Of a stretch of DNA of 64,000 nt, positions 52,293 to 61,086 are shown piece after piece. Every line of letters begins with the position of its first letter. The first letter of the stretch is position 1. The notes under the pieces were generated by a model that had not been told where the DNA came from, did no database searches, and saw only the letters and a program-made list of their open reading frames with translations. A program made the translations under genes and the position numbers. Origin of the DNA: Bog-159 sp963843255 (lineage in GTDB: Bacteria > Acidobacteriota > Terriglobia > Bryobacterales > Bryobacteraceae); contig CAWJJQ010000010.1 in assembly GCA_963843255.1 (NCBI GenBank), forward strand, positions 124,001 to 188,000, written 5' to 3'.

Positions 52293-53384
52293 ATGGTGAA
52301 AAATTGCCTTATCCTCTGGACCATCCTCTGCGCGACCCTGGTCCGCGCGGAAACCCGTAAAATCATCGTTCTCGACATGCCGCCCGGCCAGGTTGCCGCC
52401 CTCAAGAACGCTGCCCCGGACGCCAAAATCGTGCCCGTTGACGACGCTTCCGCCCCGCGCGAAATTGCCGGTGCCGACGCCATCATCGGCGGCATTACGC
52501 CCGAACTTCTGCACGCCGCGCACCAATTGAAATGGGTGCAGACCTATAGCGCTGGTGTGGAAGAATACCTCTTTCCCGAATTCCAGGCCAGCCCCATCAC
52601 CCTCACGAACTGCAAGATCCTCATGGGTCCGGAAATCGCCGATCATGCCTTTGCTTTGCTCCTCTCGCTCACCCGCGATCTCTACCAGACCATGGCCGCG
52701 CGCGGCCAGTGGGCCCATGACGGTTTCCATCCCATCGAGCTGCGCGGCAAAACGGCCGTGATCGTCGGCGTAGGCGGCATCGGCTCCCAAATCGCCCAGC
52801 GCGCCCAGGCCTTCGGCATGACCGTCATCGGGGTTGACCCCAAAGATATGCCGCTCAGCCCCTACGTCAGCCGCATGGTCTACCCCGAAGAAATCAATTC
52901 GGTCCTGCCGCTCGCCGATGTGGTCTTCATCTCCGCTCCCCTTACGCACAAAAGCGAAGGCATGATCGGGCCGCACCAATTTGACCTGATGAAAAAAGGG
53001 GCATACTTTATCGCCGTATCGCGCGGCAAAATCTACGACACTCCCGCCCTGGTGAAAGCCCTCGATAGCCGCCGGCTCGCCGGCGCCGGCCTGGACGTCA
53101 CCAACCCGGAGCCGCTCCCCAAAGATCACCCGCTCTGGAAATTCGATAACGTGGTCATCACGCCGCACATCGCCGGCCAGTCCGACAGCGTCGGCGTGCG
53201 CCAGTTCGAGCTCATCAGATCCAATGTCGCGCGGTTCCGTAGAAGCGCAAAGGGGCGCGTGTCCGCGCCGCCAGGAAGGATAGGAACTCGCGGGATAGTG
53301 GCGGCGCGGCCGTGGCCCCGTTTTGCGCCGTTCCGTAGAGGCCAGCCGCTGCTCAACATCGTGGACAAACAGAAAGGCTATTGA
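52293..53384 (+). CDS. D-2-hydroxyacid dehydrogenase with signal peptide, C-terminus altered by the 96-bp repeat
   Basis: 363 residues of NAD-dependent D-isomer 2-hydroxyacid dehydrogenase. Unusually, it starts with a signal peptide-like segment (MVKNCLILWTILCATLVRAE). Domain landmarks: PEIADHAFALLLSLTRDL, VIVGVGGIGSQIAQRAQAF (Rossmann GxGxxG), AVSRGKIYDTPALVKAL, GLDVTNPEPLPKDHPLW and NVVITPHIAG with the catalytic His. The family end (NVARFRRGQPLLNIVDKQKGY) is split by an in-frame repeat unit (53241-53336) that adds 32 residues, SAKGRVSAPPGRIGTRGIVA and so on. The dehydrogenase function could survive because the addition is near the C-terminus. Confidence 0.8.
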   Translation: MVKNCLILWTILCATLVRAETRKIIVLDMPPGQVAALKNAAPDAKIVPVDDASAPREIAGADAIIGGITPELLHAAHQLKWVQTYSAGVEEYLFPEFQASPITLTNCKILMGPEIADHAFALLLSLTRDLYQTMAARGQWAHDGFHPIELRGKTAVIVGVGGIGSQIAQRAQAFGMTVIGVDPKDMPLSPYVSRMVYPEEINSVLPLADVVFISAPLTHKSEGMIGPHQFDLMKKGAYFIAVSRGKIYDTPALVKALDSRRLAGAGLDVTNPEPLPKDHPLWKFDNVVITPHIAGQSDSVGVRQFELIRSNVARFRRSAKGRVSAPPGRIGTRGIVAARPWPRFAPFRRGQPLLNIVDKQKGY

Positions 53385-53617
53385 TTGTGCGTACGCTGCC
53401 GTGGCCCCGTTTTGCGCCGTTCCGTAGAAGCGCAAAGGGGCGCGTGTCCGCGCCGCCAGGAAGGATAGGAACTCGCGGGATAGTGGCGGCGCGGCCGTGG
53501 CCCCGTTTTGCGCCGTTCCGTAGAAGCGCAAAGGGGCGCGTGTCCGCGCCGCCAGGAAGGATAGGAACTCGCGGGATAGTGGCGGCGCGGCCGTGGCCCC
53601 GTTTTGCGCCGTTCCGT
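53241..53617. repeat. Three 96-bp repeat units with a duplicated gene tail between
   Basis: Units at 53241-53336, 53426-53521 and 53522-53617, variant A, apparently identical. Between the first and second lies a copy of the dehydrogenase tail plus the beginning of the esterase gene (53337-53402) and a 5' truncated unit end (53403-53425). The second copy of the tail is at 53618-53683. Unit length is exactly 32 codons, so frames are conserved. Confidence 0.92.
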
Positions 53618-53665
53618 AGAGGCCAGCCGCTGCTCAACATCGTCGACAAACAGAAAGGCTATTGA
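53387..53665 (+). other. Chimeric open frame formed by the duplication
   Basis: GTG (53387) opens a 92-codon frame that starts like the esterase (VRTLP), reads two repeat units in the same frame as they have in the dehydrogenase, and ends like the dehydrogenase (GQPLLNIVDKQKGY, stop 53665). It has the ribosome site and coupling context of the original esterase start. It may be translated, but it is a by-product of rearrangement rather than a conserved gene. Confidence 0.6.
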
Positions 53666-53667
53666 TC

Positions 53668-55428
53668 GTGCGTACCCTGCCGTCCGCCATTTTCGCCGCC
53701 GCATTCCTGGCCGCCGTCCTCCCCGCCCAGGCGCCCGATACCGATGCGCGCAACCTCGATCTGCATCACCTCGACTACCATTTCAGCATGCCGAAATTCG
53801 GCAGCCTCGCCGAATGGGAGGCCCACAAAGCCCAACTGAAACGCCAGATCCTGGTGTCCGCCGGCCTCTATCCCCTTCCCGAGCGCACCCCGCTCAAGCC
53901 CATCGTCTTCGGACGCATCGAGCGCGCCGATTACTCCATCGAGAAGGTCGCCATCGAAACCATGCCCGGCTATTTTCTGGGCGGCAACCTCTACCGGCCC
54001 CTGCACCCCTCCGGGCAGGTGCCCGCCGTGCTCACACCGCACGGCCACTGGACCTATGGCCGTCTCGAGAACTCCGAGACCTTCTCCGGCCAGGCGCTGG
54101 GCATCAGCCTGGCACGTCAGGGCTACGTGGCTTTCGCCTACGACATGGTGGGCTACAACGACACCATGCAGACCGGACATCGCTTCACCAGCCCCACCTA
54201 TCAGCTCTGGAGCTTCAGCCCGCTCGCTCTGCAGCTATGGAACTCCATCCGCGCGCTCGATTTTGTGGAATCGCTGCCCGAAGTGGATCGCCTGCGCCTG
54301 GCGGTAACCGGCGCGTCGGGCGGTGGCACCCAAACCATGCTTCTGGCCGCCGTCGATGACCGCGTTCATGCCGCCGCGCCCGTCAACATGGTGTCGTTCA
54401 TCATGCAGGGTGGCTGCGTGTGCGAGAATGCCCCGGGCCTGCGCATCGGTACTTCCAACGTCGACATCGCCGCCATGATGGCCCCGCGGCCCATGCTGCT
54501 GGTCTCCGCCACCGGCGACTGGACCAAGAACGTCCCGCGCGAAGAGTATCCCGCCGTTCGCTCCATCTACGAGCTCTACCAGAAGCCGGACCAGGTGTCG
54601 GTAGTGCAGTTTCACGCCGAACATAATTTCAACCAGCAGAGCCGCGAGGCGGTCTATGAATTCTTCCGCGGCGCGCTCGCGGGAAAGCATGGCGGTGACA
54701 AGATCACGGAGGGTGAGGTGGAAATCGAGCCGCTGCTCGACATGCTGGTCTGGGAGGGCCGCACCCTGCCGCCCAACGCGATCACCGAACAACAACTGTT
54801 CGCCAACTGGAAAGCCGCGGCCAGAAAACGCATCGCCGCCCTCGATCCGTCAGCCCGCCGCGAGCTCATGCTCGATACCTTCCACGCCGAGTGGCCGCGC
54901 GACGTGCGCAGCACTCCCCAAGGCGATCCCCAAGCCAAAAACATCACGCTGGGCCGGCCCGGCCGCGGCGATCGCATACCCGGCCTCTGGTTCCCTGGCA
55001 CGGGTCCGGCAACCCTGGTCATCGATCCCGATGGAGCGGAATCGGCTCAACGCAATCCGCAGGTCGCCGATCTGATCCGCGCCGCCAAACCCGTGCTCCT
55101 CATCGATGTATTTCAGACCGGCCGCGCCGTTGCGCCGCGCGATTTGAAAAAGAAATTCATCTCTACCTTCAATCCCAGCGACGATGCCTATCGCGTACAG
55201 GATATCCTCACCGCGCTTCGCTTCCTCGACGCGCAAGGCGCGGGCGCTCCCAAACTGCTCGCCATCGGAAAGGCCGGCGCTTGGGCCCGCTACGCAAAGG
55301 ACATGGCCCCCATCGACGTCAACCTGACCGCCGGTGCCGCCTCCTGCCCCTCCAGCGACGACGACTTCGTAAAAGCGCTCTTCGTCCCCGGCGTCCAGTT
55401 AGTCGCCGAATCCTGCGCGTCCAAATAA
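53668..55428 (+). CDS. Secreted esterase-like alpha/beta hydrolase
   Basis: 586 residues with a signal peptide (TLPSAIFAAAFLAAVLPAQA). Alpha/beta hydrolase of the acetyl-xylan-esterase/glucuronoyl-esterase-like type: VPAVLTPHGHWTYGRLENSE (oxyanion region), VTGASGGGTQTMLLAAVDDR with the nucleophile Ser, and AEHNFNQQSREAVYEFF with the likely catalytic His. The GTG start at 53668 overlaps the dehydrogenase stop by context (nine bases behind AAAGG); TTG 53662 is an alternative. The C-terminal ~200 residues form a second alpha/beta-like part. It probably deacylates sugar polymers; inference only. Confidence 0.75.
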   Translation: MRTLPSAIFAAAFLAAVLPAQAPDTDARNLDLHHLDYHFSMPKFGSLAEWEAHKAQLKRQILVSAGLYPLPERTPLKPIVFGRIERADYSIEKVAIETMPGYFLGGNLYRPLHPSGQVPAVLTPHGHWTYGRLENSETFSGQALGISLARQGYVAFAYDMVGYNDTMQTGHRFTSPTYQLWSFSPLALQLWNSIRALDFVESLPEVDRLRLAVTGASGGGTQTMLLAAVDDRVHAAAPVNMVSFIMQGGCVCENAPGLRIGTSNVDIAAMMAPRPMLLVSATGDWTKNVPREEYPAVRSIYELYQKPDQVSVVQFHAEHNFNQQSREAVYEFFRGALAGKHGGDKITEGEVEIEPLLDMLVWEGRTLPPNAITEQQLFANWKAAARKRIAALDPSARRELMLDTFHAEWPRDVRSTPQGDPQAKNITLGRPGRGDRIPGLWFPGTGPATLVIDPDGAESAQRNPQVADLIRAAKPVLLIDVFQTGRAVAPRDLKKKFISTFNPSDDAYRVQDILTALRFLDAQGAGAPKLLAIGKAGAWARYAKDMAPIDVNLTAGAASCPSSDDDFVKALFVPGVQLVAESCASK

Positions 55429-55461
55429 AAAGCCGCCGTGCTCCGCTCTCCGAAACCCGCG

Positions 55462-55705
55462 ATGGCGCGAACCACCACGAAATCAATAAGGCGGAATTCG
55501 CTCGACGGGTTATCCGGGAAAGTCCGATGGCCTTTGGCCGCGCGAGATATTGCGCGCATTCGAAAGGGCTGGAATCTCCATAGGGAAGCCTTACATTTAC
55601 GCATTAGTACAGCGACTTCAGAAGCAAGGGGTTATTCGGCAACGCCGAGACAAATGGTATCCAGTGCCCGATTCAGAGCGCACTGACGGAGCCAACGGAG
55701 GATAA
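55462..55705 (+). pseudogene. Broken winged-helix gene remnant
   Basis: A frame ending at TAA 55705 encodes a winged helix (EILRAFERAGISIGKPYIYA, then QRLQKQGVIRQRRDKWYPVP). The only good start, ATG 55462 (MARTTTKSIRRNSLDGLSGK), lies one frame earlier and joins it if one base near 55520 is dropped. This fills the 55429-55778 gap, otherwise gene-free. Edge of the decayed island. Confidence 0.5.
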
Positions 55706-55778
55706 CGGACTATGGGATAAAGGATTACGGTAAGGTGCTTTGACCTTGGCGGGAACAAGCGCCTTACCGGCTCAACAC

Positions 55779-55853
55779 GGCGGCAGTAGCTTACACGGGC
55801 AAAGCGCCCGACTTGTTAATCGGGTGTCGTGGGTTCGAAACCCACCTGCCGCC
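55779..55853 (+). tRNA. tRNA-Asn (GTT), non-standard body
   Basis: 75 nt fold: acceptor GGCGGCA/TGCCGCC, anticodon stem CCCGA/TCGGG around a loop with GTT, T-arm GTGGG-TTCGAAA-CCCAC. CCA is not encoded. The body is unlike usual bacterial tRNA-Asn and it stands next to another odd tRNA and an IS remnant, so a mobile origin is likely. Confidence 0.8.
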
Positions 55854-55863
55854 CTCAACTTTT

Positions 55864-55938
55864 GCGGATGTGGCGAAACTGGCAAACGCGACAGGCTACC
55901 ACCCTGAAAATCTGCGGGTTCGAATACCGCCATCCGCA
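55864..55938 (+). tRNA. tRNA-like gene, apparent anticodon ACC (Gly)
   Basis: Acceptor stem GCGGATG/CATCCGC is perfect. The anticodon arm is weak (CAGG/CCTG, outer A-A mismatch) with loop CTACCAC, so the anticodon reads ACC, rare in bacteria. The T-arm GCGGG/ACCGC has one mismatch. It lies 10 bp behind tRNA-Asn. It may be a decayed or mobile-element tRNA. Confidence 0.6.
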
Positions 55939-56059
55939 CTCGCCCTTATAATAGCCATAACTCATTATGCTATGTCAATGATTTAATTGAGGTTGTTTTT
56001 TTTCATATCTGCTATATTTCATGCTTGACACAGCAACAGGTTGCTGTTATTATTGATTC

Positions 56060-57023
56060 ATGGAAACGATAGCAAACACAGACACTTCGATGGATTGCCA
56101 GCAGTGTGGCAACGCATCCAAACGGTTTGGCAAGCATCGCAATGGCTTGCAACGCTTTCGTTGCCTTTCCTGCCGCAAGACGTTCACTGAACCGCCACAA
56201 GGCCGCGTTCAAGGTCGAAGATTACCTGAACGAGAAGCGCGGCCTACAGGCTATCCGAATGCTGACCGAGGGATGCTCCATCCGCACGGTGGAACGTCTC
56301 ACGGAGATTCGCCGGGATACCATCATCGAACTGCTTTTGATTGCTGGCAAGCGGTGTGAAGCCGTTATGGATCGCATGGTTCAGAACGTGAAGTTAACAG
56401 ATATTCAGATGGATGAATGCTGGAATTTCATCTACTGCAAAGAGGCGCATAAAGGCCTGAGGACGCGCACAACGATGAAATCGGGGATTGCTATAACTGG
56501 GTTGCTATCGACCGTCCCACGAAGTTGGTATGCGCTTTGTAGTGGGCCGTCGCACTGGTGCAACGCGATGGAGTTAGCCCGTAAGGTCCGCCGCGCCACT
56601 AAAGGATGTGCGGTTCCAATTGACCACGGACGGCCTCCAAAGCTATATCGCGGCTGTAGATGAAATGTTGCTCGACGTTGCGACTTCGCCAATTGATTAA
56701 AGTCTATGCGGCTCCGCGCGAAGGCGAACAGCGCTACTCGCCTGCGGAAGTAGTGGAGGCGGTCCAGTCGTAATCAGCGGAAATCGACCGGCGAAAATCT
56801 GCACTTCCCACGTAGAGCGGCAGAACCTCACGATGCGTATGCAGATTCGCCGGTTAACCGGCTCACGAATGCGTCAGCGCAAACTTGACAATCACCGCGC
56901 GGCGGTGCTCTACACTTCGCTTGGTACAATTTCTGCCAGATTCACGGCACGTTGAAAATGACGCCTGCGATGGAAGCGGGGATTACGGATCATGTGTGGA
57001 GCGTGGCTGAATTGCTCGCTTAG
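56060..57023 (+). pseudogene. IS1-type transposase remnant
   Basis: An IS1-like transposase broken by several frame changes of both signs. Recognisable pieces in order: zinc-finger/HTH part MDCQQCGNASKRFGKHRNGL and FRCLSCRKTFTE; KVEDYLNEKRGLQAIRMLTE; IRTVERLTEIRRDTII; DIQMDECWNFIYCKE; CYNWVAIDRPTKLVCAL; ELARKVRRATKGC; FQLTTDGLQSYIAAVDEML; SHVERQNLTMRMQIRRLTRL; and MTPAMEAGITDHVWSVAELL before TAG 57023. No clean terminal inverted repeats found. One programmed shift cannot explain the many breaks, so it is dead. Confidence 0.8.
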
Positions 57024-57125
57024 GTGGTAGGATTGGAATGAATTCGCACGGCCGCCCGCCAGCGGGCCTTGCAGTTCACGGTTTGAGTACTCGCTCAAAA
57101 TCATTTTAAGCGGAGCGTGTACAAA

Positions 57126-57427
57126 ATGCAAACTACCACCGATAGGTACTTTATGAGTGAAGAGGATCTATTACGCGCTAACGGCAAGACCCTGAGTGAA
57201 TACGACAATGCAAAGACGAACTGCGCGCTCTTGATGGCGAGGCTGTCCGTGCAGCAAAGATGCTCGATGCCGTAGCTAGTTTTCTACGCAATTCAGACCC
57301 GAAGCAACGGTTTGCCACGGGTGGCATTGAAGAGTACCTAAACCCAAAGACTATAATCCTGCTAAATGACCTGCACAACACGCGCAATGAGTGCGAACGC
57401 CTTCGCCGGTTAGTTGGCATAGACTGA
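57126..57427 (+). pseudogene. Small hypothetical gene with frameshift
   Basis: ATG 57126 gives MQTTTDRYFMSEEDLLRANG to about 57215; the reading continues two bases later as DELRALDGEAVRAAKMLDAV, IEEYLNPKTIILLNDLHNTR and CERLRRLVGID to TGA 57427. Joined, it is about 100 residues, helical, phage-like in appearance. Lower GC than neighbours. Ends by overlapping the next pseudogene tail. Confidence 0.45.
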
Positions 57428-57898
57428 ATCCAGAGATTTAAGTATCAGATCAGTACGTACCGCGTCAATGCAGTTCTTGACGTGTTTAGCGCACGCCTCC
57501 GCTACGGATTGCTTACCGCCACGACTGAATAGCCTTTGCTTGCTGCGTATGCCCATACAATATCGCCGTCTTTGTTCTTTAGCTCAAAAGCAGCCTCAGA
57601 GATTCGGTACGTTCCAGCGGTTTTCCCGCTGGCTATAAACCCCGTATAGTGAAACAGGCTGCTATCCATAATGAAATATGCGGCATCCCGTTTGGAAGTC
57701 AATTTGAGACGTACTCCCTTCGCCTGAAACGCCGCCAGAATGAATATATCGAAACCGTTGTTCGTATCGATGTATATTTTGGAATCCGCTGGTATTGCCT
57801 ACACCCATGCGCCCGCTTTATTGCGGCCTTTGTATAGTGTGGTCGATACCGGCGATTGGAGCGCAGAGAATCAGCACGAGCGGGAATAGGCGCGTCAT
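57410..57898 (-). pseudogene. Secreted acidobacterial protein of unknown function, frameshifted
   Basis: Pieces of one protein: signal peptide MTRLFPLVLILCAPIAGID (from 57898), then IPADSKIYIDTNNGFDIFIL with KGVRLKLTSKRDAAYFIMDS and AAFELKNKDGDIVWAYAASK, then GGKQSVAEACAKHVKNCIDA and SLDSVYAN to TAA 57410. Joining needs two frame changes. Pattern fits a small acidobacterial family with SKxxID-GFD and HGKQSxAEACAKHLK motifs. Confidence 0.6.
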
Positions 57899-57917
57899 TC
57901 CGGCGAGTATAGCGCCA

Positions 57918-58196
57918 TTACGCCGTGCGTGGCCTGCCGCCCGCCCGCGTCTTGCGCATCCCGGCAATCTTGCGGAAGTAGTCCGCCCCGCGTTTCGCGG
58001 TAGCCTTGCCGCCCATCTTGCCCAACACCGCTGCCGGTTCGATGGTCAGCAGATGGTCTGCCAGCCTTACGGAATCCCCAAGCAGTTCTAGCGCCCTGGC
58101 AGTGCGACCTTGTAGCAGTTCTGGCGAGGTCTGGAGGATTTGATGCGCTTCCGCAATCATGCGGCGGAGGGCTTTCAGGTCTTGCGTCTTTGGCAT
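57918..58196 (-). CDS. Small helical protein with KGG-like and AT-hook-like tail
   Basis: 92 residues: helical N-terminal part (MPKTQDLKALRRMIAEAHQI, LLGDSVRLADHLLT) and a basic C-terminus LGKMGGKATAKRGADYFRKI then MRKTRAGGRPRTA. The Lys-Gly-Gly arrangement is like that of bacterial KGG stress proteins, and GGRPR resembles an AT-hook. ATG 58196 is preferred; TTG 58202 is possible. Function unknown. Confidence 0.6.
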   Translation of the reverse strand: MPKTQDLKALRRMIAEAHQILQTSPELLQGRTARALELLGDSVRLADHLLTIEPAAVLGKMGGKATAKRGADYFRKIAGMRKTRAGGRPRTA

Positions 58197-58289
58197 GCTC
58201 AAAGCCTACCATGCGGCAAGCGCTTGCTGTTATCATAGCAACGCACCCCGTGACTCCGGCTTGTCTTACCGGGAATGATCCCTAGTACG

Positions 58290-60513
58290 ATGCAATCGCG
58301 AAACCTTTGCCCGACCGCTAACGCCTCTTGCACCTTGCGGCTCCGAAACCTGGCACTGCTTGCACCCGCCTTCCTCGCGCTCACCGCGTTCGCGCAGGTC
58401 AACGTCCTCACTTATAAGAACGACAACGCGCGCACCGGCCAGAATCTGAACGAGCCCCTGCTCTCCCCCGCCACCGTCAACTCCACCCAATTCGGCCGCC
58501 GCTTCTCCCACACCGTCGATGGCTATCTCTACGGCCAGCCGCTCTACATGGCGTCGGTGCCGATGGCCAATGGCACAGTGCACGATGTCATCATCGCCGC
58601 CACCGCCCACGACAGCGTGTATGCCTTCGATGCCGACGACGCTGCCGGCCCCAACGCCTCGCCGCTCTGGCAAATCAGTTTCCTCACCAGCTCGAACGTC
58701 ACCACGGTGCCCTGGTCGGACGTGAACTGCCCCGTCATCTATCCCGAAATCGGAGTCACAGGAACGCCGGTTATCGACCCCGCCACGTACACGGTCTACC
58801 TGGTGGCGTTCACCAAAGAAACCGCCAGCCGACGGCAGCGTTCGCTACGTCCACCGCCTGCACGCCATCGATATCCGCAGCGGTCAGGAGCTGGCAGCCA
58901 GCCCCGTGGAGATTCAGGCATCGGTCCCCGGCACTGGCGACGGCAGCCAGACCGTCGCCTTTGTTCCCGAGAGCTACAAGCAGCGCTCCGCCCTCCTGTT
59001 AGCCAACGGCATCGTTTATACCTCCTGGTCGAGCCACTGCGATAACGGCCAATACCACGGCTGGATCATCGGCTACCGCGCCGACACCTTGCAGCAGGCG
59101 GCCGTCTTCAACACCACGCCCAATGGCGCGGGGGCGTCTTTCTGGGGCGGCGGCGCCGGCCCCGCTGCGGACAGCCACGGCAACTTGTTCGCGGTCTCCG
59201 CCAATGGCACATTCGACGATACCAACGCTGTCCCCGACCTCGGCGATAGCCTCATCCGCCTGTCGCCCGCGGGCGGCCTTACCGTGGTCGATTACTTCAC
59301 GCCCTACAACCAGTTGATCCTCGAAGGTCAGGATCTCGACCTCGGATCGGCCGGCGCGCTCTTACTCCCGCCCGAAGCGGGCAACAGCAGCCATCCCAAC
59401 CTGGCCGTCGTAGCGGGCAAGGAAGGCCGCATCTACCTGATCGATCGCGACGATATGGGCCGCTATGATAGCGCCTCCGACGCCGGCGCCCTGCAGACCG
59501 TTTCGCTCGGCGGCCAGGGTGTCTTCGGCTCGCCCGCGTATTTTTCCGGCAAAGTCTATTACTCGGCCGGCGGAGATCAACTGCGCGCCTTCGGCGTCTC
59601 CAACGCGGCCCTTACTGACGCGCCCGTTTCCAGTTCCACCATGGTCCTGACGAATCCCGGCTCGACCCCCATCGTGTCCGCCAGCGGTACGTCAAACGGA
59701 ATCGTCTGGGCATACGAACTCGGCGACAACAACACTCTGCTGCACGCCTTCGACGCCTCCGACCTGACCAAGGAACTCTACCGCGACGTGGTGAACGCCT
59801 ACACCGAATTTGGCGTACCGATGGTGGCCGATGGCAAAGTGTATGTGGACGCGTTGAACAACCTGCTGGTCTATGGCATCCAGCCTCCGCCCGCCGGCAG
59901 GACCGCCGCGGTAGTGAACGCCGCTTCGTTCAACAATCAAATCGCGCCCGGCTCGCTGATTTCCATCTTCGGCTCCAACCTGGCGCACGCCACCGCCGCC
60001 GCCGAACAGATCCCCTTGCCCATCTCGCTCGCCGATACTTCCGTCACCGTGAACAGCGTGCGCGCCCCGCTGCTCTATGTCAGTCCCGGCCAGATCAACG
60101 CGCAGGTGCCGCCGCAGCTCCCGGCGGGAACGGCCACCATCACCGTCACCACCTCCGGCGCCGCCACCCCCGCCGCGTCATTCTCGCTGGTTCCCGCCGC
60201 GCCCCAGATATTCGTCTCGAGCGCCACCCGCTTGATCGCTCTGAATCAGAATGGATCGGTAAACAGCGCGGCAAATCCGGCGGCGGCCGGCAGTGTGGTG
60301 ACGATCTTCCTGACCGGCCAAGGCGCGCTCGCCGCGCCCTCCGCAACCATCGGTGGTCAGCCCGCAAAACTGACCTACGCCGGACCCGCGCCCCTAACGG
60401 TCGGTGTAGCCCAAATGAATATGGTGATCCCCGCTTTGAATCCCGGCGATTATCCCCTGCAAATCACCGTGGGAGGAGTGCCCAGCAACAGCGGTCTGGT
60501 GTCCGTAGACTAA
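58290..60513 (+). pseudogene. Secreted beta-propeller protein with TIGR03437 domain, single-base frameshift
   Basis: A signal peptide (LALLAPAFLALTAFAQ) is followed by a PQQ/propeller-type body (VLTYKNDNARTGQNLNEPLL, AHDSVYAFDADDAAG), then from about 58827 one base later DGSVRYVHRLHAIDIRSGQE to TAA 60513. The C-terminus is the TIGR03437 domain: VVNAASFNNQIAPGSLISIF, then LLYVSPGQINAQVPPQLPAG. The span is 3n+1; dropping the extra A near 58827 restores about 740 residues. Assembly error or recent mutation. Confidence 0.75.
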
Positions 60514-61080
60514 ACAATTCCCATCCGTGTGCATCCGTGTCCATCCGTGGCCCACTTAATGTCTGTCTAATTCAATTATAAATCGTACCCCCGGGCTTGC
60601 CGCAAGACCGGGGTCGTAACGTAAAGTCGCTTTCAGGAACGGGGGTAGTCCCCGCTTTGAATCCCGGCGATTATCCCCTGCAAATCACGGGAGTGCCCAG
60701 CAACAGCGGTCTGGTGTCCGTAGACTAAACAATTCCCATCCGTGTGCATCCGTGTCCATCCGTGGCCCACTTAATGTCTGTCTAATTCAATTATAAATCG
60801 TACCCCCGGGCTTGCCGCAAGACCGGGGTCGTAACCGTAAAGTCGCTTTCAAGAATGGGGGTAGTCCCCGCCCTGAAGCCCGGCGATTATCCGCTGCAAA
60901 TCACCGTGGGAGGAGTGCCCAGCAACAGCGGTCTGGTGTCCGTAGACTGAGTCCCATCCGTGTGCATCCGTGTCCATCCGTGGCCCACTAAATGTCCGTC
61001 TAATCTAATTATAAATCGCACCCTGGGGCTTGCCGCAAGACCCGGGTCGTGCCGTAAAGTCGCTTTCAGGAATGGGAGGA
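60429..61080. repeat. Three tandem copies of gene tail plus promoter-like module
   Basis: The gap 60514-61086 is a tandem array with steps of 221 and 216 bp (copies start about 60429, 60650, 60866). Each unit carries the last ~80 bp of the TIGR03437 gene, a CATCCGTG block, an AT-rich AATTATAAATCG box and a palindrome CCGGGCTTGC-CGCAAGACCGG (60591-60613, about 60805-60828, about 61023-61047). The final unit runs into the monooxygenase start with GGGAGGAGCGACT before ATG. Confidence 0.88.
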
Positions 61081-61086
61081 GCGACT

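Noticed and set aside
56060..57023. Active IS1 element using programmed frameshifting
   Set aside because: At least five frame changes of both signs and no clear terminal repeats; dead remnant.
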